Source of the DNA: Lingula anatina
Taxonomy: Eukaryota > Brachiopoda > Lingulata > Lingulida > Lingulidae
DNA: 55,092 nt
Reading direction: 5' to 3'
Assembly: GCF_001039355.2 (NCBI RefSeq)
Contig: NW_019775471.1
Coordinates: 323,996 to 379,087, forward strand
The position numbers and the translations under genes are program-made. Shown here in pieces: positions 1-11,565 of the stretch (its first letter is position 1; each line of letters opens with the position of its first letter). A model generated the notes under the pieces. The model did not search any database. It worked only from the letters and a program-made list of their open reading frames with translations, and was not told the DNA's origin.

Positions 1-53
<53 letters not shown>
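1..53. repeat. (AG)n microsatellite
   Basis: Pure AG dinucleotide run at the left edge, followed by a short G run. It continues beyond the window, so its full length is unknown. Confidence 0.97.
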
Positions 54-59
<6 letters not shown>

Positions 60-3000
60 CATGGAAAAGACATAATGTAAGAGAGTAGAATAAAGAGAAG
101 AGGTAAAACGAGTAAAACAGGATGAGAAGAATTTGGGATTTACTTCAAATTTGAAGAATAATGGCTTGCGTAGATTATTGAAAGGTGTGCCACATTAAAG
201 TGAGTCAAAAACTATAGCGTAAAAGGGGAGGGGGGTTCTCATTCAAGAAACCACGAACTCGAAGAACTTGATTAAGTCCGTGGACAGGAAACCACACCGT
301 ACACTGTCTCCAGAACTACACGACTACAGCGTCACAATGCCGCCCGACCTTGTTCTGGTGACTCGTCAAGCGTCCAGGAGGCAGGGCATGTGGACCGTCC
401 TCCGTTTCTCGTTAACAAAACCTTTTTAGGGCCATGAAACCAGGGTGATGCAATTGTTGTATGTTACCTTGGCGTTATCCTGGTAATGGACACATGTGGA
501 CATGAAAATGACTTTAATTTTGAACCGCACCGTACACAAGAGTCTTTATTGTCGCTTGTCGTCTGGACTCGAGTGTATCTGGTCAATATCATGTCATTAG
601 CATATTTGATGTGAATGAGATCCTTACCGTAGTATTACTTTTGGATTGGGTTGAATATAATATGTATAAGCATGTTTCAATGCGGAACAAAGATTGGAGG
701 CAAGCCCTGGTGACAAGGCTAACTATGATTTCTGCCAGATGCCAGCCATTGTTTTCTTTCATTGACAGCACTTCCCCGTTTCATAACAGGTTGGATTGCT
801 TAATATAAACAGAGTTATTATTCATTCTGACGTTTATGCTCTCATGCAGAGGCTATCTTTTCGGTTATTATTTCAGGTACAATTTTTTCATCAAACAATG
901 AACAGCGCAGTACGCATGCGTGCGCATTACACGCGAGCGGAGCATTGTTCTGGTGAAATATGGGAGACATAAATCTCTTCTGCATGAAAAACCACAAGTT
1001 ATGTTTCTTGTGTCTGAGACCTATTTTGGGTGTGTAATACCCTATTATACGCACTAGTAGGTGGACGTCCTTTCTCTTTTAACATACGCCAGCGCATTTT
1101 AAAAAAATCCCCTTCCTCTCCCCAAACTTTTCCATGGATCAAGATTTTGCAAGTTGTTTTAAAATAAAAACATTCTGAAGGTACGAAAGCATTTGTAATC
1201 CTTACCTGCCCCCGCTGTAAACAAAGTTTATCCCGGAAGCTTAGATATGACTCGGCTTAAAAAGTTTAAGGTAACTTAAGTTCTGTGAGTTTTTTTAGCT
1301 TTATTTTCAGTTCTGTCTGAAGTGTCTATAAAGCCATGCTCTCACGTTATTAATATTACCGTTTTAGAATATTGTTCCTGATGGCGATTTTTATTCGTTT
1401 TAATGTGTCTAGATGGTATTTAGGACTTACCCATCATTATATTAGTGGTTTCTGTATTAACTGACGTTGCCTTAAAACCAGAACGACAGGGGGTCATTAA
1501 TCCTTGTTAAATATTACCCAGTATTTATAAAAAACACGCACGCGCGCACACACACGCATGTGCACGCATAATCGTACATAAACACGCGCACTAGATTGTC
1601 CTTGCAGTTTCACGTGCTCTTGTCTTAAAAACTGTCCATCATCTGGAGAGAGCGTTAAGTTAAGTTAAGGTCGAGAGAGGTTATCTGTGTAATCGTTTTG
1701 GAACAAGCTACTAAAATACCGGACTTAAACCTGAACCCTGCGTTTCCAAGTGTCATGTTCAGGTGAGGGCAGGTGGCTTTGTGTCAGACAGTAAGTTTTT
1801 TATGGACCACGTGCTGTGACCCCGTATGAGGAGAGGTATTATTTCCTTTATCTTATAAGTCATCTTAACTTAAGGACAGAACACCGTTTTACCCGTGTAC
1901 AACAGGTTACGTGGAGAATGTGATCACACACACGATATATTGACTTACAATGTATTCTTTACTTTTACAAATCGCTGAACATTACTCATTTAATTACCTA
2001 GTTTAATTACCTAGGGGTAGGACGGTCCCTGCTGACTAATTAACAAAGTAAATTGATTCTCTTTATAACATTTTCCCATTCAATATTTTATGCCACGGTA
2101 TGCAAAAACGTGTGCTTGTCTTAATACGGGAAGTGAAAATGCCGTAATAAATCCTTAACTTTAACTGCTATTTTACATTACGGATTGTTAATTGTTTCAA
2201 TATAATGTTTTTAATGAGAGAATATTTCGGTTGCGACATTTCGTTAGGTATGGCAATAAGACACAATACTGGATATGATTAAATGGTAGAACGAAGAACA
2301 ATGTTGTAAAAGTTGCCGATGAAGATTTTATAGAAGGTGAAAAAAGGACAGGTTACCCGCGTGTACCAGCAGAGATTGCGGCACATGCCTCTAAGAGAAG
2401 GAACGCCGTCGAAAATTCAAACCCCCGGTTAAAATTATTTAAAATACAAACGCTCAAATAATTCAACAAACTTTTTTATAAAGAAAAACCAGAAGTGCAT
2501 TCAATTGGCTCTGCTTTGGAACTCGTTAAAGGAGTGTCAGTTTTAGTTGATAAACACAGAACACAACAGTACTTAACCACAGGGTAAACTGCGGTTTTCA
2601 TGTTTGTAATTTACTGAGAATGTTGGTTTTAATCTTAGCCGAGATTCTGGCAGCTTATTTAGAACTGCCTCCTTAGTGCAAGACAACATGTGACGTTATG
2701 AAGTCATCTGTAGATACTGTTTTTTTTTCAAAACGCTGATAATCAGCCAATTTTTAACGTGTAAAAAACAGAGAATACATGATCCCAAAAGAAGAAATAG
2801 GGACAGCTAATTGGACTTTAGACCAAACGTTTTTTTCTGTTATTTGAAGGCTCTACATTAACTTACAAGCTTCGTCTCTAATGTGTATTCTCTGCCTCAC
2901 ACTAACACTGGTGAACGTTCTTGAAGAGGAGAAAAAAGTCTTATCAACGAAAATTACAACTTTTTTGGTTGTGTTGGACATTGGACCAAGGTAATATAGC

Positions 3001-3844
3001 TTGATGCAGAAAAAATGACAACATATAATAAACATCAACAAGTATGAAAAGATCAAAAATGCCAAAAAATAACGATCCTTGTTTATTATCAAAGCACGTG
3101 CCAGGCTAATGAATCACCCTGCTGCTAACAATAGGAAATGAAAACAGTTCATCAGAGGGAGAGAGGAGATTAACCCATAACTGTTTTCTGACTGATTTCC
3201 GTACTAACGGAGAGTAATTAATAAATGATGCCACTTATCATGGAGGGTTTTGAAATATTCTGGAATCGATTGTGGGGACAATTGAACGCACTTGGACGCG
3301 GCTAGCACGCTCTGGCCAAACAAAATAATCGTGTATATAACTATTTGTTTATTAAATGTAATGAAAAAAGGAAACTTGTAGGGGATGCGGTTTGTAGTGT
3401 GGTATAAATATATTATATAAATATTTACTAATGGTTATACAAAATGGCTTAATTAAATGGTTGACTAAAATGGTTAAGTAAGATACAATTGATTACTGCG
3501 ATAAATTCGGCAATATTTTGTTTGTCATCCTGTCTTGTAACCTTTCTGTTTATTTCCCATGTATCAAATTTTATTCAGCGTCTATATAAAGAAATTCATT
3601 AAATGGACTAAACCAGATAACCAACCCTCGTTCATTCCTTCTTTTCGCTGCTGTTGTTCAGTTGAACTGAGTGGCCCACATAAACGTCATATGTCCGAGA
3701 TGTACCCCCTCCTTGACTGGAAGAATTACGCTGCACTCAGCATTACCAGGAACTACAGCCGCGGTAAGAAATGAAGCTGTCAAACTTAGGAGGGGTTTTC
3801 TGGAGCAGTCCACTGCGGTCATTCCTGTGTGGTCATTTCTCGGA
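54..3844. other. intergenic, no gene seen
   Basis: No open frame with recognisable protein content, no convincing exon and no RNA gene on either strand. A CA/CG-rich alternating purine-pyrimidine patch lies near 1530-1590. Short frames here look like random AT-rich frames. Confidence 0.6.
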
Positions 3845-3850
3845 CATAAC

Positions 3851-4101
3851 TATGGAAGCGTATAAGTGCCACAACACACAACAAAATCACTCAACACACA
3901 ACACAATTTCAACACGACACATTTCACTTCTCGACACAACACCAAAGAAAATCGCAACACAACACATTAACTTCTCGACACAACGGAAATAGATGGCACT
4001 TTCGGCGTGGACGTCTTGGAAAAGCCGCAAAAACCCACAGAACGATTCTGTGATTGTTTTCTTATTTTNGTTGTGTGTTGTGGCACTTATACGCTTCCAT
4101 A
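3851..4101. mobile_element. MITE with 36-bp terminal inverted repeats
   Basis: The left end (TATGGAAGCGTATAAGTGCC onward) is repeated in inverted form at the right end, ending CTTCCATA at 4101. The arms match over about 36 bp apart from one inserted N at 4069. The element is bounded by the direct repeat CATAAC at 3845-3850 and 4102-4107, which looks like a target-site duplication. The interior is rich in CAACAC/ACAACAC strings and has no coding capacity, so this is a non-autonomous DNA transposon of unassigned family. Confidence 0.85.
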
Positions 4102-4284
4102 CATAACGGTGGGCCTGTATGCTTTCTCTGGAGATTGAGGTCTGGATGAGGAATTGGATTTAATTGATTAAGGATTGAGTAAGTGTGGAGAGAATGGATT
4201 AATATGAAGAGTGCCAGTGCAGTGACTGGTTCTGGGAACAGGAGCACGTTGCAGGAGGGGGTTGGGGGGTAGTGTGTGCCATCT

Positions 4285-4410
4285 ACCTGTCCCTTTCCTT
4301 TCCCTCCCAAATCACCCCGCCCCATCCTTTCATTTACCTCCCCCCTACCCACCCTGCCTTGTACCCCCTCCCCCTCCCAACCCTGCCCCTCACACCCCTT
4401 CCCAAACCCG
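4285..4410. repeat. C-rich low-complexity tract
   Basis: Pyrimidine-biased block of CCCC(T/A) runs. The Gly-rich frame on the opposite strand is a by-product of this composition. Confidence 0.7.
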
Positions 4411-5083
4411 CTGTTCAATTGTCAGTGACTTACCAAAATGATTACATGTAACAGCATAAAACTTACATAGTAACGTCTGAAAAATTGGCGTCATGAGGCA
4501 TATAAATTACAAAACATAATGACTGGAAATGAAGTTGAACGTTATCTACATTGCCCTAATATCCACAGTGACGCACGCGAGGTACAAGAGCACGTTTTGC
4601 CATAAAAAGAAAAAAGGTTTCCTGTCACGCGCGACAAATTAAGGCCAAAGTGGACTTTTTCCATGTATATACGGTAAGCATTATCTACTTTATCGGGACA
4701 TTTTGAATCGATCTTGATTAAATCTAAATGGAATTCTAATTCTTGGTGAAGACCTTAAAATTGAGAGAAAGTTTCTTTATATAATTACAGCGCGCTAATG
4801 ATATACGGATATTAAATTGTACTAAGGCTCAGTTACTAAATAAATTAAAGAAAATCTAATTATAGAAGCAGCCTCGTGTTTGAACGGGGGAGTAATGAAG
4901 GTTGATGACGATACTGTAGGCGTTTAATGACACCGGGCATGCTGTAAACCAACCAATTATATCACTCTGGCCCAAGGATTCGCGTCCTATTGTCTAATGT
5001 GCCGCACAACCTCAATAAAGAGTCGTGTGCGTTTGTATGAGCAAAGAAACAGCGATCATTGGGAAGAACAGACAGCTTTCACC

Positions 5084-7549
5084 ATGAATACCACTGGTTT
5101 CATCATAGTTTTGCTGGTGAGTACACTTTTTAGACAAAAGTGTTGAGTTTATGTGTTGAAAGAATTCGATGCCGATTAGCTCTGCGCCAGGAAGCTTGTC
5201 TTACGGTAAATGTGTCTTTGTTATGCTTTTCTTTATACATAATTACCGTTCAATTTAGGAATTTTACTATCGAATTGCAAGACATATGTGTCTATGCCAA
5301 ATACTGTGAAATAATCTGTATCTAATGTTTGCTTTATTTCCAGCTGAGCCTGGCAAACTCAGTGACTGGCCGGTCATTGGCTACGGCACTAGGACATACT
5401 GACCACAGACACAACCCCACACCGCCAGTGACCAGTAAGTCTCTTTCTCTCTCACCTTCATTGATTCTGTTTTTCTATGTAGCTTATAATGAAATATACA
5501 TTATCAGACGTTCCCAGTCCCTGCAACCAGAAATATTCAAGCAAGTTCATTTTGGAACCTGTTTTTTCTGTACATCCCATGTATTGTATGTCAATATAAC
5601 TGTGGTCACGTATTCCCCGCTAGACCCAGAGCTGCGAATGCTGCAGACCAGTGCCGTGAAGTGGAACGCTACTATAGGTGAGTTCGCAGACTGAGGCGCC
5701 TGCTTAAGCGTGTGTTTGTTAGATTCCATGTTTCTGTGTGTGAATGTGTGCACGTGCTGGCATGTTTTCAAAACTTAATGGTTAAGAGATGAGCAGCTAT
5801 AAAAACTACAGGTTGATGTTCAGTCGACTTTGTCTAGGGAATATGTCTCTTTTGCCTTTGTCCATAGATTGTGTAAGATATCTATGTTTCCGCACCCCTT
5901 TCTCTCTCTATCTCTCTCTCTCTCTCTCTCTGCATTTAAAAACCGTCTCACATCCCCTGGGCAAAATTCTATTTTGATGTTGCAAGTCCATGGACACATT
6001 GCATGTAATTAGAGTTCAGTAAGATGATGATCGTGTGTGAGTGAGAAATACCCACCACACGTGCGTTATATAGTGCTGTTCACACAATACTATAAAAGAA
6101 TTTAAGACATTAAATAAAAAATTTCGACTAATAAATAAAAAATATATTGATTAGAGACCATGTTATACCCTCTTTCTGGTTCACAAGTGATTTTATCTCG
6201 AATGATTGCGAATAAGCACGTTGCATAGAATATAATGCAGCAACTGCGTTTGGCAGATTCCAGATTGCGTTTGTTGCGATTGCGTTGTCACAACCACAGT
6301 TGGTTTGACATTGTGTTTTGTCGTAGGAATGTACGTCCTGAAGAACGGCGACTGTGTCACCCAGGGAGACATCATGCTGAGCAGTGAGGAATGTTTTCTG
6401 TGGGCCCAGAGGATCAGAGAGAACCGAGAAAAACTACGTCAACGCCACGGGAACACAGAGGAAGAAGAACGGACACACGCCCATGGTACTAGTGGTAAGA
6501 GTGCCGGGATGGAGGACGAGGAGGAATTGGAAGGTAAAGCACAGAAAGCGAATTTACTTATTTCAAAGGATGCCCTCTGCGTCCTACTTAGTACAGGATT
6601 GAATCTTGATTTCGTATGTAATATTAAAAACGGCGATGCCAAGGGATGGAAGAGAGCAGAAAAGGGGTTTCTTTTCCTTTTTTTTCTGTAATCTCTTTTC
6701 TCATGTTTGATATGTTAAGTAACCTTCAAGTAGTATATTAACTTAACGTGCCAAATATAAAGGTATGGTAAAATGGCGTGTTTCCAAATATTTTTATGTA
6801 ATAAATACGACTATAATCGCTCTATTGTAAACTAAAAATCTGATACATAAAGACAACATCCTACTTTCTTTCGAATTTATTTTCCAGAGATCTCCAAGAG
6901 AAAATCTGAATCAAACACAGCGCCGGAGCAACTCACTAATTACCGCAAAAACTGGCGGGTCTACTACAAGCACCCAAAGAATAAAGATGTTAAAAGATCC
7001 CACCAAGGCGAGCAACGCAGAGACACCGAAAATGTCGAGGACCAGGAAGAAAAATCAGGAGAGCATGTTGATGACATCACAGGGCGCCACCAGCCTGTCC
7101 ACAGCAATGGAGAGCATGGTTTTAAGAAGCCGTCAAATCACGTCAAATCACCCGAGGAGGTTGAGGACCACCGTTCATCTGGTCATGATGACCTCAGAAG
7201 TAGTAAGAAGCCGTCACATCACGTCAAATCACCCGAGGAGGTTGCGGACCACCGTTCATCTGGTCATGATGATGACGACAGTGGGAGTAAACGTCATCAT
7301 GGCGAGCGTGACGTCACAGTTAAAGATGAAAGTGACGTCAATAAGAGGTCCGATCACCCCCACTCCCCGGCCGGGGTGGTACTCTATCATAAAGGGCGCG
7401 TGGTTGAGACGTCACACTCAGAAGAGCAGAAGCACAAGCTGAAATTACCAAACGATGCTGGGAGCCCAGCGCGCATGCGCGGATTTTCTTCGGCCAGTGG
7501 CGACGTTTCTGGCACCAACAAGAGAGATGATGAATTTTGTTTTTGTTAA
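5084..7549 (+). CDS. secreted granin-like / prohormone-like precursor, 348 aa
   Basis: Five coding exons: 5084-5116, 5344-5434, 5624-5677, 6327-6533 and 6888-7549. Donors are GTGAGT, GTAAGT, GTGAGT and GTAAAG, intron phases are 0,1,1,1, and the sum is 349 codons with the stop TAA. The start ATG sits in ACCATGA. Residues 1-19 (MNTTGFIIVLLLSLANS...) form a signal peptide across intron 1. Cys69 and Cys82 flank a short loop ending EECF and followed by a charged, probably helical stretch. The rest is acidic and His-rich with many dibasic sites (KRK, VKR, QRR, KK, SKR, NKR). A 27-aa unit beginning KKPS(N/H)HVKSPEEV is duplicated in tandem. The C terminus after the last KR is DDEFCFC. This resembles chromogranins or neuropeptide precursors routed to the regulated secretory pathway, but no known peptide is recognisable. 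An alternative donor at 6495 is in frame. Gene structure is strong; function is inference. Confidence 0.82.
7124..7275 (+). repeat. 81-bp in-frame tandem duplication inside the granin-like gene
   Basis: Unit starts at 7124 and 7205 (period 81 bp, 27 codons) and encodes KKPS(N/H)HVKSPEEV(E/A)DHRSSG followed by HDD. The two copies differ at a few bases, so the duplication is recent. Confidence 0.9.
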
Positions 7550-7871
7550 CATTTGAATAAGACACTTTATCTTAACTGATTGACGAACAGCATAAAGGTT
7601 TTAATCAGCTATAAAATGAGACTTTTTAACAATATTTACACAGTGCATACTCAACACTTATTTACCTTCTGCGGTCACATTGTGTTCCTTATGGTTTGCA
7701 CTGAACACTGAAAATTTATTCTAAATACAATGTAAATATTTCATCAATGATTGTAGCATAAATACATTTTGCAAAGAAATTCTAAATTGTCTTCATTTAC
7801 ATGTATATTATTAATTCTGATCCAATGTCATTATTATGAACTGATTATAAACACACAATTTACCATTACAA

Positions 7872-7906
7872 TTTTGATCACTAAATTTACCATTTAGTGA
7901 TCAAAA
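7872..7906. other. 15-bp perfect hairpin
   Basis: TTTTGATCACTAAAT at 7872-7886, loop TTACC, then the exact reverse complement at 7892-7906. It lies about 320 bp downstream of the granin-like stop codon. It could be a 3' UTR stem or the core of a small palindromic insertion. Confidence 0.85.
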
Positions 7907-8037
7907 ACCTTGTAATTTGATAAGATAAAAAATATCCCGGTATATTACCAAATTGTCTCTAGTCGTCCATGTCAATCGATGGATGTTGACCCTTGTCATG
8001 TACTGGCCTCGGGACCCGGGGGATACATCTAACTGCC

Positions 8038-8203
8038 GGGGTGACTGGAATGGTAGTCCCCTAGGGATAGTAGTCCGTTCTCAATTACTTTGTACTGGGC
8101 ACATCTGATATTCTCCAACATACCTACCCCAATACTACGACTTACCCTAACCTGTACTAATTATATGGGACTTCCCTTTCTAGGACTGCCATTCCTGTCA
8201 CAC
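8038..8203. mobile_element. short inverted-repeat (MITE-like) segment
   Basis: GTGACTGGAATGGTAGTCC near 8041 is repeated as an imperfect inverted copy (GGACTGCCATTCCTGTCAC) near 8183-8201. The interior is non-coding. No clear target-site duplication, so the limits are approximate. Confidence 0.55.
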
Positions 8204-9171
8204 CTGTCAATACTCAGACGTCACGCATAAACAAACGTGGCATAACTATTACTGTTCGTACATTAGCTAAGTGCGGGCTGTAGGCGTATTAGATCTTCTT
8301 CTTTTGGTAGTTTGTTCAGTACTGAATTTATCGCTATGGAATATCGCTTGTCTGCTATGGAATTTATGTTCCAGTCAAATTTTATTAAATCTGTGAGTAC
8401 ACGGACATTTGACTTTTATGATACATAATTTTACGGGTATGGAATACCAGGCGTGCCTTTTACTCGTTAATGCTGTTAGTTATGATCATTGCGTCTGCAC
8501 TGGTAAAAACCATTTTAAAATATCAAACATGTAAGAAAAATCGAAACAAACAAAGATCAAGCGGGTGAGATTCTAAGACTATCTATAGCTATTCAGGTGA
8601 CAGGCGGTGGAAGTAATGGGATTTCTTTATGTCGACATAACACAATGTCAACCAGAGGTAGCATGAGGTAGAGTCACATGTATCAAAGTTAATGTCCAAT
8701 TACTTTTAATTTTTTTTAGTTGGAAAACACTGTGGTTGAAGCATGCAAACTTAAGCATGACAAGCCCAGTGCCTCAAACCCAAAAATGAACGTATATTTG
8801 GAACATGATTTATTTGTTACATTAACTATTCCCAAATGGTCTACATGGCCATTGTCTCAATTGTCTCATGACAATTGTCGGTTTCGAATCAGTTCCGTGT
8901 GTCGTATTCCAGAAACACGCGCAGTCCATCCCAGATTGCTTATTTCGTGCGTAAGCTCTATCAAACTGATTAAAACTGTTCTGGCTAGGAAATTAATCAG
9001 AGGTTTGTGAACAGATTGCTTGTTTTGGCATTTATAACAGTACCTTTTCATCACAAACCAAAGTGATGAAAACAGTTAATTGACGTTAGTCTTTCCAATA
9101 TAATCTTTGAAATTACTTCATCAGAACACAACGTAACAGGAAACCTTTGTTGACGGTCAGATATGTAACAA

Positions 9172-10247
9172 ATGGCTCAGGAAAACAAAACCTATTTCCA
9201 ATTTGCATCCAACAGTAGCAACATAAGCGACAGAGTGGTACCCTACTTAGTTGACGTCATTGGGTCTGTCAGGAGTGAGTACATGAGCACCATGAGAGTC
9301 CTGCTGCCCTATGAGATATCTCAGTGTGTGGTGGGAGTCATCTTGAATGTGTTGTCTTTGGCAGCGCTCAGTCAGATGAGGAAACCAAGGAGTCCCTTTC
9401 ACGTGCTGCTGGTGCTCCTGGCTGTTGCAGACCTGGTTTACATTGTCACTCGAATGTCAGCGTCTGTAGGGGTCCTGGTATACCTCCGATCACCCAGGAA
9501 TGCAGAACCCATCAAAACTAACAATGATTGTTTAAACGACATTCTCACTGATATTAATAAATACTGCATGATGGTTCCGTTTTTCGTCACCACGGGGATC
9601 GTTGTCAACCAGTATATCGCTGTCTCACGACCGCTAAGATATAAAACCATAGTTACCAAGAGGCGAATCAGTGGCATGTTTGGTCTGTCTATAATTTTTA
9701 CGGTTGCGATCTTCTTGGGACTTCACATCAGTGTCTACTTTCTTCACACAAATCACTTGTGTAGACAGCACTTCTTGGGGATATATCTGTATTTGGCGTG
9801 TTGGTGTTTGGGGGTATTAAGTGTGCTTCTCATGATATTTAATGTTATCTGTATGCTATGATATATCTTAGTGCACACCATACGGTTACATCGGCGCTTC
9901 CTTCACTGCATAACAAGAGTGAAGAAGAGTCGAAGAAGCTGACTGCCACTATAGCATTGCTGCTTGGAACTTTGATATTATTTTGGACTCCAGCAGTTAT
10001 CACACTTTACCTGATTGCAAACATTGTTTATCAAAAGTACGTGATTTCTGAAGAACTGGGACTGGCTGAACTTGTGACTGGTTTAATATCAGGACTAAAT
10101 CCTGTAATGGACCCAATTATTTACGGCATCAGGCTTAGGGAGGTGCGAGAAGGGTACAGCACCCTGTGGAACAAGGTGAAAAAACTCTTCAGTTTCAAAG
10201 AAGCGGGCCACGAGGAGCAATCGGAGGTTTATAATACAAGGCTTTAA
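9172..10247 (+). pseudogene. olfactory-receptor-like class A GPCR (copy 1), single frameshift
   Basis: Seven-transmembrane receptor, homologous to the three copies downstream. The first frame (9172-9861) carries an N-terminal tail with N-glycosylation sites, TM1-TM5, the extracellular cysteine pair (NDC.. and LCRQHF) and NQYIAVSRPLRY in place of DRY. It runs into TGA after TM5. The -1 frame (9858-10247) carries the end of ICL3, TM6 (ILFWTPAVITLY) and TM7 with NPVMDPIIYGIRLREV. A one-base loss (or two-base gain) near 9850-9860 explains the break; everything else is intact and aligns without gaps. It ends YNTRL, a possible class I PDZ ligand. It is either a young pseudogene or a sequencing/assembly error. 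Confidence 0.85.
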
Positions 10248-10914
10248 AGGACAGGTCACGGGTATCACTCATAGATTATGATACAAAGCGATACGCTGGG
10301 ATTCGACAGCAGTAAAACAAAGTGACGAACAAACAAGTCAAAATAATAACGCATCCAGAAGTTTTTACTGCATGGTTGTTACACTGTATCTAATATAATT
10401 TTATGAAAACGACTTTTAACTTTTAAAAGACAACATTCCCATCCGTTGCCTCTCAAGTGTTGTCCATGGAATTTAATATTAAATACCCTGAATTATATCA
10501 ATATGTGACTTTTATTCACATGCTATTTCTTTCATTTTAGCATATATGTAACTTGTATCAATCTCTCATTTGTAAAATATCCTGAGGGACTATGGCGATG
10601 AACATAATGAAAGCAGGTTGGAGTGTCGTTGTACTAAGGTGTCATATTTACCTGTTGAGATACCTGGAATTTTTGTTTTTGAGACTCTTAAGGAAGAAAG
10701 TCGGCACAGTTGAATGTCTAGCGCAATTGTCACAGACGTAACGGAAAATTTGCATGCACTTAACCGTCATTGGGTTTTAATTGAACGAATATTTGTATCA
10801 TTGCATAAAATTTTTTTTCCATCTTACATGTCAGGTAATTTTGGAAGGATATTTTTTAGAAAATACATTTAAACATTGCTATCAGCGGTTGTTATTAGAA
10901 GGAGAGTACTAGTT

Positions 10915-11143
10915 AAATGAAAAACGAGGGAAAGGAAGACCAAAAACATTTTTGGTGGACAATATAAAATACGGAACAATCAAAAATATATAGCGTAAGC
11001 ATACAAATGTCTTAAGATCGAGAGGCATGGCCATCCATGACCGCCAACATGCTGAGAGTGGATAGCACCCAATGACTGTGACATTATCTAGTAATAATAT
11101 AATATAATATAATATAATATAATATAATATAATATAATATAAT
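10915..11143 (+). mobile_element. 5'-truncated LINE remnant with (AATAT)n tail
   Basis: Translation near 10922 gives KRGKGRPKTFLVDNIKYG, and near 11016 in another frame DREAWPSMTANMLRVDST. Together these match the C-terminal tail of non-LTR retrotransposon reverse transcriptases (GRPrk.W.DNIk ... DRe.Wr). Frameshifts and a stop make it dead. It is followed directly by an (AATAT)n run at about 11093-11143, as expected for a LINE with a microsatellite 3' tail. Confidence 0.7.
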
Positions 11144-11565
11144 GACGCCAGGGTTGTAGATATGTTGACGTAGATCTTGTTATTTCAATACCTTTGCAGA
11201 CAATTTGTATAATAAAACAAATAGTGAAGAAAAGTGCCCTCTTGATTGTGCTCTGTAATATTGCGCGATTTGCCTAATATCATTAAAACGCAAAACCAAG
11301 AATGTTGTAGCAGAATCTCCTAACACAAACCTTAAAAGTTAACAACTTTCAGTTGAAAAGCAATGAAATTTGTTTTACCTGTGATCTCCTTGACCTGCGT
11401 AAACCTAACCAAAACCTGCTTGCCAAGTAAACAAACAACTAAGCTTGCCCCCAGGTTAATTACGGTATTCTGAGCCGACGGTTTAAAGTAAAATTACCCA
11501 AATTGTTCATAGCTTAATGTTTTCAGGCAAAGTTTGCTCTTATTTTGAACCAAAGGCACTACGGA

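Noticed and set aside
4062-4418. 118-codon minus-strand frame rich in Gly, Glu and Val
   Set aside because: It reads through the MITE arm, the N and the C-rich tract; the composition is a direct result of low-complexity DNA.
5329-5694. 121-codon plus-strand frame
   Set aside because: It runs through exon 2, intron and part of exon 3 of the granin-like gene in an unspliced reading; the spliced frame is better supported.
6987-7442. 151-codon frame rich in Ser, Thr and Arg
   Set aside because: It is a shifted reading of the last granin-like exon; the other frame joins the upstream exons in phase and has the signal peptide.
8720-9054. Overlapping 96- and 62-codon frames upstream of receptor copy 1
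   Set aside because: No domain, no splice context and no conservation with the regions upstream of the other receptors.
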